Source: Owenia fusiformis
Taxonomy: Eukaryota; Annelida; Polychaeta; Sabellida; Oweniidae
Direction of reading: 5' to 3'
Assembly (NCBI GenBank): GCA_903813345.2
Contig: CAIIXF020000002.1
Coordinates: 6,871,772 to 6,935,771, forward strand
DNA: 64,000 nt
Shown: one piece after another, positions 9,571-20,400 of the stretch
Layout: every line of letters starts with the position of its first letter
Numbering within the stretch: the stretch's first letter is position 1
Notes under the pieces: generated by a model
What the model was told of the DNA's origin: nothing
Database searches by the model: none
The model's input: only the letters and a program-made list of their open reading frames with translations
Program-made: the position numbers and the translations under genes

Positions 9571-12002
9571 TTATTTTTCACATTGATCTTTATAACACTT
9601 TTTAAAGTCTCCACCGTATCCATTATCTTCATCTGACAATAATTCTTCACACCAATTGGTACAATCGTCAGAGCTCTTTTTAAGCATGTCAGATAGTCTG
9701 AAAATACAAAATAAAACATTTTGAACTCTGCCAGATCTCTCCGTATCTCTTATTATCCGAAAAGCAATTTTGTGCTGAATTTATGTTGATACCAACTCGA
9801 TGGTGTCAATCAATCTGTTAAAAAGGTACATACATTATATATTAATTCGTTTAACATAACGAATGATTAGTCATTGATCTTCATATACAATTTTAATTTT
9901 GATTAGTGATGTATAATTTGATAATTTACCTCCTTTGTAATAGGAGATAATCATTGCTTAATTACCGAAGGGGTATAACCATGGGCTTTCAACTAGATGA
10001 AAGCCCATGGTATAACAAAATATCGAGAAATCACGTTTCTTACAATAACCACGTTTTTGTGTATTTTGACAATTAGAACATTAAATCTAACATGTTAATG
10101 GGAATATAGTAAAATACTATATCACATAATAGAAATCATCGATTAATTAATGAATTATAATTAAAAATAATAAATGTTTAATTATTTACAGCACTGTATA
10201 CTGTACTTAATGTATTAGCTCAACATAGTAAAAGTTATAGAAATGTACTTGACTTTGCTATTTATAAAAAGGTAATTAGTAAACCCCATATATGATTTTT
10301 GCATTAAATTATCCCTAAATCCCTAGGAACAGCTACACGAAAAATCAGGCAAAACCGATGACCCCCCTTAGGAACTCTTGGCTTAAACCACTTTGGCTTA
10401 TATCATAGTCGTAGCCAATGTTCTCAATATGTGGACTGTGAAACTTTTGCTCGGAAAATCGTGAATTTATTTAAAAAACTATATAAAACTATATTTTAGA
10501 AGTCACGCGTACCTTTTAATAAACTACAATTCAATCAATACATAGCTATCACGGGTCTTATGGTCCTCATGGGTAGAAACACCATACACCAACGGACTCT
10601 GGCACATTAGAAATTACATTTTACTTTTGAAATATTGTGTTTTGCACTGTACAGTGAAACATCTGATGATTAAAAATATCAACTTTTATTTAAAAATGGC
10701 AGTGGATTTGAATGTTTGAGAAATAAAAAGCTGACAACTTTTCAAAAAAATGTTTGAAAAAAATGTTGATAAAAAACCTCTAAAAATTGCTTTTTAAGTC
10801 ATGAAAAATAGTAAGTACTTGCGTACTTCAGTATCACGTTCTCATTGGCTAGTGAGTATACCATATACCGCAAGTGAATATGTCATACACCGCAAGTGAA
10901 TATGCCATCTTCGTCGCGGAATATGACATACATTTGAATCTTGTTTACCGCATAACAAGCAGTGCGTAAAATAATCAATAACGCTTTCCTTTCGTGCTAG
11001 ACCATGTTTTTGTGGGGCATTTTATTAGCTTCAATCGCAGTTGAAATGACTCTGTATTGTTAGAAGAAGGTAAGAAGAGACTTTTTGCCATTTTATTACA
11101 TCTTAAACAATTGACTTATACTCTACTTAAATCTAGCATGCATTAAAATAGCAAGATGAATGTAAAAACTACATCATGTAAAATATATTATAAAGCGATG
11201 CTGGGTTTAAACATGTGTGTTTAATTGGGATTTGACAGCGGTATTCAAATTATCATCTTGTTTGCAATTTGGAAGTCAGTGCGTGCTATACCATGCCAAT
11301 GACTCGACGTGCTGCCAAATTCCGACGTGTTAGCAAATATCACGCTGATGACTTTCAAATCACGTGATAATAGCATAGTGAATACCACAATGAGGTATAT
11401 AGGAATTTAGTACTGCTGAGTTCCTCACCAAAAAAGGGGGTAATCTTTAAAAGTGGCAAAACAATAGGCCTCATTTGTGTCAAAAATTGAAGATGGTGGC
11501 ACTCATTTTTTCAAAAAATTTAGGTTACACGGCCCTTCATTTAAGACTTACACGTCAAACAAAGTTGAATCCTCGGCTTCTGTCGGCGGGGACGGGAGTT
11601 CTCTCTTCTCACTGGAATGAAAATTATTTGGATTTTTGACTGTAGTCCTGAACATTTTATTCAACAATCGTTCATTTGATAACGTTGCTATCTTGTGTAT
11701 ATACCCTTTGAAACATATATGTACCCTGTGGAACATGCATGTGTCCTTTGTAATATATACGTACCCTATGCAACATGCACATACCACTATCACAAAAATG
11801 TATAATTGTCAATGATACACTAAATAAAACAAATTGGCAATCAAGTCAGTTCCATGCTTTACTTAAAACCTCACCTGGCCAGGAGTCTTGCCAATAGTAA
11901 ATCTGTTAAAGCGGATCTTTCTCCTGCATATCTTGCCTCGGTAAGTGCGCTGCAAAGGAGCACTACTGCTAACCCAACGTAAAGTATGGAACCTGACTGC
12001 AT
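9571..12002 (-). CDS. Small secreted Cys-containing peptide precursor, long form (84 aa)
   Basis: Hand-built minus-strand gene. The coding exon 12002-11875 begins with ATG right after a TTTCAG acceptor, so a 5' UTR exon is expected upstream; a GTAGGT donor at 12824-12819 is a candidate. It encodes a signal peptide of about 23 residues (hydrophobic LYVGLAVVLLCSAL, then TEA) and an amphipathic-helix-like segment (ALTDLLLARLLA), ending in phase 2 at a GTGAGG donor. The terminal exon 9697-9571 has acceptor TTTTCAG and joins in frame to give a KK site and an acidic 4-Cys tail (C-x3-C...C-x4-C) ending TAA. Total 255 nt, exactly 85 codons. Probably a neuropeptide/hormone-like or other secreted peptide; family not recognised. 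The alternative end is listed separately. Confidence 0.5.
9977..10013. repeat. Perfect hairpin ACCATGGGCTTTCA
   Basis: ACCATGGGCTTTCA, a 6-bp loop and its inverse TGAAAGCCCATGGT, in the long intron of the peptide gene. A related CATGGGCTTTAGTTG...CCCATG sequence occurs near 50870, so it is probably a small palindromic mobile repeat. Confidence 0.6.
10655..10815. repeat. Arm of a dispersed repeat, inverted copy at 13030-13190
   Basis: About 160 bp (GATGATTAAAAA, ATTTGAGAAAT, CACAACTTTT-like blocks, ending in TTTTTAAGTCATGA) reads on the opposite strand at about 13190-13030. The two arms enclose the first exons of the secreted-peptide gene. Diverged, but collinear over the whole length. The right arm sits inside the TTAA element at 12985-13817. 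Confidence 0.65.
11548..12002 (-). CDS. Same secreted peptide gene, alternative short form (63 aa)
   Basis: The same first coding exon (12002-11875, phase 2) also joins in frame to 11611-11548, which has acceptor CATTCCAG. This end encodes SEKR (a dibasic KR processing site) then an acidic, proline-rich tail ELPSPPTEAEDSTLFDV and stop TAA. Total 192 nt, 64 codons. Architecture: signal peptide, about 20-residue helix-like peptide, KR, acidic spacer, which is typical of peptide-hormone precursors. The two terminal exons share acceptor phase, so alternative last-exon use is the simplest reading; the nearer one could also be a poorly used exon. Neither is supported by transcripts here. Confidence 0.5.
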
Positions 12003-12931
12003 CTGAAAGGAGCATGCATTAAATACCGGGTAAATCACACCATTGGTTCGTTCAGTGTAAACGCTGATTACTACATTTATATATAACGACTTAAAGAACT
12101 GGTTTAACTAGTAGGAAGTATTTGGTGGCACATAATGCATGTGGGTTCCAGAATATCTCAGGCCATGCGTCATTTGTACTTACAAAATCCATAAGTCGTT
12201 CTATACATGACCGACATACAATTACAAATATACATTACGATCTATTCTTCAGAAAAAAGTCCGCGAAGTTTCCATCATTAATATAAGTTTTGCATATTCT
12301 GGAATTAGAGGGTTTCGATTTGGGGTCACCTTGTATAGTATTTCAGCTTATTTTTAAGTAATGTAATATTTTCGTTTTTCAATATGACTAGATTCTAACC
12401 TCCTGCAGAATTTTACCTTTTAAATTGAAAAAGTCCAAAGAGGACATGAATGTGTTCAAAGCTTTTGCGTTTTCAGAAAATAAGGTTTCCACCAAATTCT
12501 TTTAATGAAGCGAGTTATTTAGATTATAAATATATACATATTTATTTGGTTAACTTAGGACTAGAATTTAAAACGTCTTCTCTTATCAATTCCCTTAATA
12601 AATCATGTCATTGTTTTCGATACATTTTTTTCTAATTTAACCAATTCCTACGATCTCCAATATAGTAAAGTATATGAAAGTTGCTTATAAAAAACTGATT
12701 CTGGTTTGAATGATTCTTTCAATTATTTGTTACTCTTCCAATTTTTCGCTCTCTCTCAAAGACCCCAATCACTTTACAACTGTTAGAATAAAGAAGACTT
12801 AAAAATCAACTGTAACGACCTACCTTGTATCCTTTTAAATCTCGAATGACTGCACTGTAGCTCAAGTGTTCAGTTTGTGAAATCGAGCAGCTTATGAAAC
12901 ATTTTTCCTTACCAGTTTTTTTAAGTGGTGC

Positions 12932-14030
12932 CGGATAGTTTGGCGTCGGGTCCGATATATACTTTATGACCATTGGATGCTTAAAGTCCCCGTCTGAAGT
13001 TTGAAAATATTTTTTTATCATTCATTTACTATTTGTCATGACTTAAAAAATTATTTTAGAGATTTTTGGAAAAAAAAGAATTTTGAAAAAAAAGTTGTGA
13101 GCATTTCATTTCTCAAATTTTCAAATTTCCCGCCATTTTTTAAAAAAAGTTGAAATTTTTTAATCATCAAATATTTCTTAATGCATTTCAAAAAAGATTA
13201 TCTTTTTAACGCCAATGCAAAGATTGAATAAAGGACACTCTATTTCAATAATAAAATGCGATATTTAATGCGCCACTTCAATGTTTTAGCATATCAAAAA
13301 TATTTTGCAACATTAGTGATGTCACTAAGGTATCAAAAACATTTTGAAAAAAATTGAAATTTTTTTTTCGATGTCAATCTTTTCTAAATATGCTAGACTT
13401 AAATAATAAACCAATGCTAATTGTCTAACCAGGTTAAAAGAAAGAATATATTATGTTTTAGATATCATTGTACCATTGGTTTCTATGAGAACTAAAATTT
13501 TGAAATGGATTTTTCTCGGAACCATTTTCATGCACTGATGAGTTCATTTCTCACTTATTTATGAACCGATTTTCTTAATTTTTTCGGCAAAAAACATGGG
13601 AGGATGAATGCTATGCATTGGTATGAATTGTGGCTAATTAAAATATATGTGTGACCTCTAAAAGTTAGTTTTAATTAAATTCACAAATTTTGGAACAAAA
13701 AGTCTATCAAAAACCACTTTTTGGAATTAAAAAAAAAAGTTTCACATATGAAACTTTGATTACATTGGGTAAGACTACAATATAAGCCCAAAGTGGTATA
13801 AACTTTAGATGGGGACTTTAACGGATAGTTTGGCGTCGGGTCCGATATATACTTTATGACCATTGGATGCTTAACGGATAGTTTGGCGTCGGGTCCGATA
13901 TACTTTATGACCATTGGATGCTTAACGGATAGTTTGGCGTCGGGTCCGATATCTACTTTATGACCATTGGATGCTTAACGGATAGTTTGGCGTCGGGTCC
14001 GATATCTACTTTATGACCATTGGATGCTTA
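12932..14030 (+). repeat. 53-bp tandem array, split by an insertion
   Basis: Unit: CGGATAGTTTGGCGTCGGGT, then CCGATAT(C/A)TACTTTATGA, then CCATTGGATGCTTAA. One unit at 12932-12983 and four at 13821-13873, 13874-13924, 13925-13977 and 13978-14030 (the second is 51 bp). The units are nearly identical. The element at 12985-13817 interrupts the array. Confidence 0.92.
12985..13817. mobile_element. 833-bp non-autonomous element with TTAA target duplication
   Basis: Inverted ends AGTCCCC(G/A)TCT(G/A)AAGTTT, flanked by TTAA at 12981-12984 and 13818-13821. TTAA occurs at every unit junction of the 53-bp array, so the insertion site is clear. TTAA targeting is known for piggyBac and Kolobok families. 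The interior is AT-rich and non-coding. Confidence 0.75.
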
Positions 14031-14559
14031 ACGCAACGCCCGTGTTGACATAAAATTCGCCGAAAAATTGGCCAATCAATATTCCCAAGGAAAGGTTATG
14101 AACTGAAAGGAATTAGGAAATAATGAAAACACATATACAGTCTAGTGACCTTGTATACTTTATAATTTACAATATATATCTTTCATAACATTAGTGATAT
14201 CTTAAGGAGTCAGATACACTTTAGTCGCGCAATTGTTAAGTTGATCAAGATCAAAATGCAAAACTGTAAACTGTAAATTCTCCTGTATACTTAATGCAGA
14301 AAGATCAGTCCATATTTTAAAACTGAACCAATTAATCTGAGTTTTCCTTTGGATAAAGCAGGAACTTTTTACATAATAAATACACGAGTCAACAAAAGTC
14401 CAAACTTTCAAAAAGATTGCTTTAGATTAACATAATGGATCTTGATAATCGTGACATAAATGGGGCCAGCCGATGAGACAGGCATGGCAACTACCTCTGC
14501 AAAATAATCTCCATGCGTTTTTAAAGCAAATCTAGTCAAATGTTATAATTTAGTATTGT

Positions 14560-14826
14560 CACAGGCTGGTATCGAAAGATTTGTCCGCTGTGACGGAGCA
14601 TGTTATTTTTCATAAAAACACTAAGAATAGCTTTTCCTCCCAGCGTTATTTGAATTCAAACTGAAGTGAAAGTTACCCACAAATGATATATCCATTGCAT
14701 GGAGTAAGTAATTTCCTTTGGTATAAAGAAACGTATGAGTTAAAATAAATTATGTGTTTTTTAGTGTTTTTATTGAAAAATAACATCCTCCGTCACAGCG
14801 GACAAATCTTTCGATACTAGCCTGTG
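14560..14826. mobile_element. Foldback MITE with about 55-bp inverted ends
   Basis: Starts CACAGGCTGGTATCGAAAG and ends with its inverse; the arms continue through TTTGTCCGCTGTGACGGAG and TTATTTTTCA. Non-coding, about 267 bp. Confidence 0.82.
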
Positions 14827-17482
14827 GTTGTTTTGACTCAAATTAAGTTTTGCATATGGCCTTTTGCTTCCAGTATTAAAATTCCTTGCATTACCTATGT
14901 CATCGGATGAGTTATCCAAATAATCTATAAAGAGCAAACAGGTTTGGAGGAACAACTATCATACAAGCTAGATGCATTTTGATAGTTGTTAATTATGTGC
15001 ACATCAGGCCAGCGAAACAGTCAAAAACAGTCACGGTTAGCTTAATCCAAACCGCCATTCCCTTGCATATGATCATCTGAGTGATATTTAATTTTTCATA
15101 TCAGTTTGACATCTTGCAAGGGGTATGTGGTCTACATACGTCTTATTTGGAATGTTCACTTTGAAATAATTTCACATGGGATAAACGGACAATTCCATAT
15201 AGTTTTTAAAACAATTATATCTAGTCAGGGATATCAATGTGCACTTGTTAATATGATTTAATGATATGTTTTTTAAGACCATAATTATTCCTACAATATT
15301 TTCGATTAATGGTATATTTTTCACTGACACTATGTGTTTAAATTTTGACCAAGTGCTCGATAAAGCCAAACATGTGAAAAGGGTTACTTATCTTTAAAAT
15401 TTATCCACCGAATAATACTGAATTAAAATGGATAAACAAGAATATTATATTAGTCTAAATTAACTTTGCAATATGTTTTTATGCCTGCTATCAATATATT
15501 ACTTTGTTTAACTGCATGTTCAATATTTATTGTCAATCTGTATTGATCTGTATTGCATGTATTGCCAATGTCATTGTAAGTATGATACAGAACAATAAAG
15601 ATATTTGTCATGAATCGAATTTATACTTGACCCGAATAAGTACAACTTATTCTTCATAACACTAATGGTCGGTGGGGGGGGGGGGGGGTGTCAGATGACT
15701 TGGCGTTTCCAAAGTTGAAAAGATATAGTAAAAACTAAGGCAGAATATTATTGGGTCATTCAAATCTCTCGCGGGTGATTTTTGTATACCTCTTTTAAAT
15801 AACAAAGCAACATATCATGTTTTGAAACCCCGAAAAGGGTAATAAATGAGATAGAGGTATATTGGATCTACCTTTCGGGACAAAAAACATGGGTAATTAC
15901 CTTTCCTAGATCTAGAGATTGGTAATTGTGTCGAAAATATGAAAAATGAAATATTTGGGGGGGGGGGGGGAGAAAAACATACCAAAACCTAAACTATTGA
16001 ATGAATAATAATTTTGCAAAATGTGCATTCTAGACCATTTCCCTAGCTATGATATAGTTTAAACACGTTGGACATTGGTTGAGTATTGGCTGAGAAAAAA
16101 CTTTTAGTGGATCTCGGTACGCCACTATATGTCTGCAAGTTAGAGTATTCTATCCAAAGATGTTGCTGTAGTGTACCATTGAATCCCCCAAACATTTGGT
16201 ATGGCATTGGTCTTATATTTGAACATTTGGTATAGTTTTTGGGCGTTATATCAGTTGGTACGGGAACACATCGAAATTTGACAAATTGGTATCTCGTTGG
16301 AAAATCGTTCACTTTATAATAAAAAATGGATAAAGCTCTAACACCATTTTATCTCAAATCCGTAAAATATTGATTTCACTATTTCCAGATGCACTGTGTC
16401 TCTATATAACATAAATAATATATAATATTGACAACAATAATTTGACGAAGTCAATAATTTATGCATTCTTTTCATTCCAATTCTAATAACAATCTTGATT
16501 GTTATCGTCATTTCTATATTCGTCAAGGGTTCAATAAGCGCCCGTACACTACTCTACAGGGTGACACAAATTAACACACATTAATATTGTCTATGATATA
16601 TCATAGTAATTGTTTTGGGGAATGAATTAGTAAATTATGACTTGCTCAAACATAAAAACTGATTACCTACATATCTAAACTACAAACACTAAAAACTGTA
16701 CTGTATTATAATACAAAATTAAGAAAAACCAGTATCTTGGTGCATATTGATGAAAGGACTAGGATGCATGTTCTAGTGTGTTTCCTGTGCAATGCATTCC
16801 AACTATATTAAGTTTAAAATGGGTGCACAATAAAATATAAAAACCTTTATTTTAGAGTGATTTTGCATGACAGTTATTCTTATTAGATGATTATAGTGAT
16901 TTCTTTCAACTGCAAAGTCCATGTTGTTTTCACATCTTTTCATTTATTGATCTCCTCATATTACATGAACTATTTTTAGTGCCCCAATAAGTAGGCCTCT
17001 AGGGTATAACTGGGTCTTTAAGGCCTTATTTTAAATTGTAGGCAAAATTATTGAGAAAACGAGCTTTACGTTTCAAAAGTTGGACCCACCTTATGGTTTT
17101 AGGGGCCCAACATTTCATAAATTTCGGAATTTTTTTAAACGGAAGGTACTTTTTATATTTATATGAGTTTCCGATCAAATTGTCATCAACCCGGTATCTG
17201 TTAGCTGAAAATTGTATTTGGTTCAAGAATGGCTTAGGTATTATTTGAGAGGACGTGGTGATCATTACTTTAACGTGTCCTTTGTATCTCCTTGAAACTA
17301 GAACGTGAATCGGTTTAATTCTCATACAAAAGCAAAGTGCATTTAATGACCCTTAACAAACATTTAAACTTCATCAATGTAACTGAATAGAAATTTTGAG
17401 ACACTGGGTAAATTCAGTGGTTGACAGGTCATCAACATCATTCACATTCAGTTGAGAGTTTTGCTGTGGCCATCTGCGAAAT
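14827..17482. other. Gene-free interval upstream of the WSC/F5-8C gene
   Basis: No convincing exon seen. Homopolymer G runs occur near 15673 and 15957. A 40-bp sequence GGATAAACGGACAATTCCATA (15179 onward) recurs diverged at about 33958. The last few hundred bases presumably hold the promoter; no clear TATA box was identified. Confidence 0.5.
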
Positions 17483-20400
17483 ATGTCGTGGTTTGGAGTT
17501 GCTGCGACGGTAGCTTTATGCGCAAATACGTTGGTTTACAGTCGCATTTACAACGATCATGGTAAGGCATTTCGTAATATTCCTTACGATTACATTTTTT
17601 ATAAACATTTAGATGACATTTTTGCAAGTTTTTTAAATACCTTAAAACCGATATGGCAAGAAGTCCTTAATCAAGCTTTATGTTGTCAGGATATTATTTT
17701 CAGAATTATTCACAATAAAGAAATATATAATAGTGCTCAGGGTTACAATCATTTTTTGATATTATATAAGATGGCTTAGTCTCAACTTCAAGGGTTGAAA
17801 TCAGATCACCTGTCTGAGTTTCTTTTTCATTTATATTCCATCCACTTCGCTCACAATTTAGTTGTTTCACCTATCAGTATATACACTAAAATCAACACAA
17901 TTAATACAACGTAGAAAATTGATACTAATAAACAAATCTCGAGTAGGGCTTATTACATCAATTTTACATTTTAGAGTACCTAGGATGCTTTGCCGATGCT
18001 GCAGATAGAGACTTGAACGGACGAACGGAACTTGTACGGAGAAGTCGATGGGATTGTATCACAACTTGCAAGGCGCATGGATTTCAATACTCAGGTAATT
18101 GTAAGCGTATCAATAGTCATGGTATTTTTAGTCATGTAGTTGTCTAGATATGGCGACATTATATGCAGCGCTAGTTAATAAACTGGACCGCAAAATCCAA
18201 AACATCCATGAGATATGTTTTTGAAAGTATTAGATTGTAAATTGACAATTTATTCAACAAATCCAGCTATGATTTCAAACTTATGATTAAATACTACGAT
18301 TTAAATAAGTTCACGTTAGATTAGCCTACCTATTATTAGAACTGCTCTAAGGATACGCACAATGAATTGTGTTAATGTACATATTATTAAAACTGTTAAA
18401 GTCTTTGGTCGCCTAAAGTCTTTTCAAATGAATTTGATGCCATATTAATTATGGCTAATTATTGTTATTCATTTTTGTCATATTAAATAATGTTATTATA
18501 GTGCATTATGCCAATAAAAAAATTGTCACTCTGGGTCACCCTTCCCCTGATAACGCACCTTTTTCGCCACTGTGCTTTTCCGCCACCGTCTCTCAGCATG
18601 CACCCCTATGGCACGTAAATTGTACCATGCTTTTAATATGTCAGGTTTCCCTGACAATTTCATGATAGGATTTGACACAGCTATATTAACATCTCTGGAG
18701 GATCTAATGCCGGGAATACTTGAAGTTGGAGATTCGTAATGTTTAACTTCATTTTGGACGTGTTGAACAGTTCGACCAGGTTGAACTCGTGTCCGTTGAT
18801 AAGAAGATTGACCTCCTCTTTCAACGTAATGCTTCACAAAACGAGACCCAGAGCAACACGTTTTTTATGAGGAAATTTTAAATATTTCTTTTGTATCTTG
18901 GAAATTGTCTGTAGAATAAATCTTGAAAACGTCAATAAGAATGGTTTTTCCATTGCAAATATAGAGTAAAAACACAACACTGCATTATTCAACCTGTTCG
19001 GGGTACTATTATGAAAACTGCTATAGGGATACATTGCAATGAATCGTGTAAGTGTACATGTTATTAAAACTGCTATAGGGATACATTGCAATGGATCGTG
19101 ACGTTTATGAACTAGTTCATTTTAAGGAAACCAGTATGCATATACTTGCTTTTGCGGAAATTCCTACGGTAAACATGGAATGGTGGACGAATCGGAATGT
19201 GGCATGACGTGCGAGGCTGAGGGTAACACGCAAACATGTGGAGGGGCTAATAGGAACAACGTATACGACACTGGATTCAGGATGGAAGGTCATTAATCTC
19301 TCTGTTTTGTATTTTGAGGTGGATTTCAGTATTTTGAAACGTAAGAACAAAAGGAAAATAATGAAACATATTCTGTTTTATGATTATGAAATATCAAACG
19401 ATCCCATTTTGGCAGCTGGATGCAAACATACTTTATAAACAAGTTGGAAATTATCGAAGCATAAGATACATTACTTGTCTTGTTGTCTGAGTTTGTATGA
19501 GCAAACTTTGATTTTTTTCTAAAAATCATTGCTAAAGCTGTATTTAGGAATCAATAAGCAATATTTTAGGCATATGTCGCATGGTCCTGGTAACCAGTTG
19601 TGTTGACATCAAAATAACACACATAAGATGTCGTTGATATGAATAATTAAAATATATATGTTGTTTCATTTTGTTGTTTAACGTGTCTATTATACCCAAC
19701 GTTCAACCAGTGTCTTCTGTTACAGAATATCGGGTCAGTGCGGATGTTGCAAAGCTTTCATCAGGAGCTACTATCGAATGCTCATCAAGCACAAGTACAA
19801 CCAGTTGCAATAATGCGATAGATGGAGAGATTACCAACGAAAACTTAGGACACACATGGAAATCCCAATCTCGTTCACGTATGCCCCATTTTTGTTAATT
19901 TTGTTCAGTATTTTATAAACTTATGTTCTTATTTCTATGTTTGTGATTTAACTTTGTTTAATTTCAATTTAGCAATTTGTGATGAACGACTAGTATCCGG
20001 TGATGTGTTCAACGTCCCAGATTCAGCCCTGACTGCATCCGGCGTTTATGCAAATGATTTCGTTGGGCATGGGGCACAGCGTTCAAGGCTTGATACACTA
20101 CATGCAGGGTTTGTAAAATGTTATACTATGTCCAGGTTATTACAATGTCAGGTTCATATTATGAGGATTTCAGAAAGGTTGAATATTGACTTAACATTGG
20201 GATACAATTGACTTTTAACTCTCTTATTGCCACAATAAATTTCAAAACAGATATCTCAGTGCCACATTAATTTTGAATCAGACAGCTTTTTGACATATTT
20301 TGCACTTCAATTATTCAAACCTGAAAATAAGAGTTGATTATCCTAATCAATCCCGATTTTCTCCCGATTATTGTTAACCCCGATTTCCTCCCGATTTTTA

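Noticed and set aside
16043-16312. 89-codon minus-strand open frame
   Set aside because: No domain, no splice logic, isolated in a gene-free interval.
18526-18837. 103-codon minus-strand open frame
   Set aside because: Inside an intron of the WSC/F5-8C gene, with no start context, splice support or recognisable domain. Possible old repeat.
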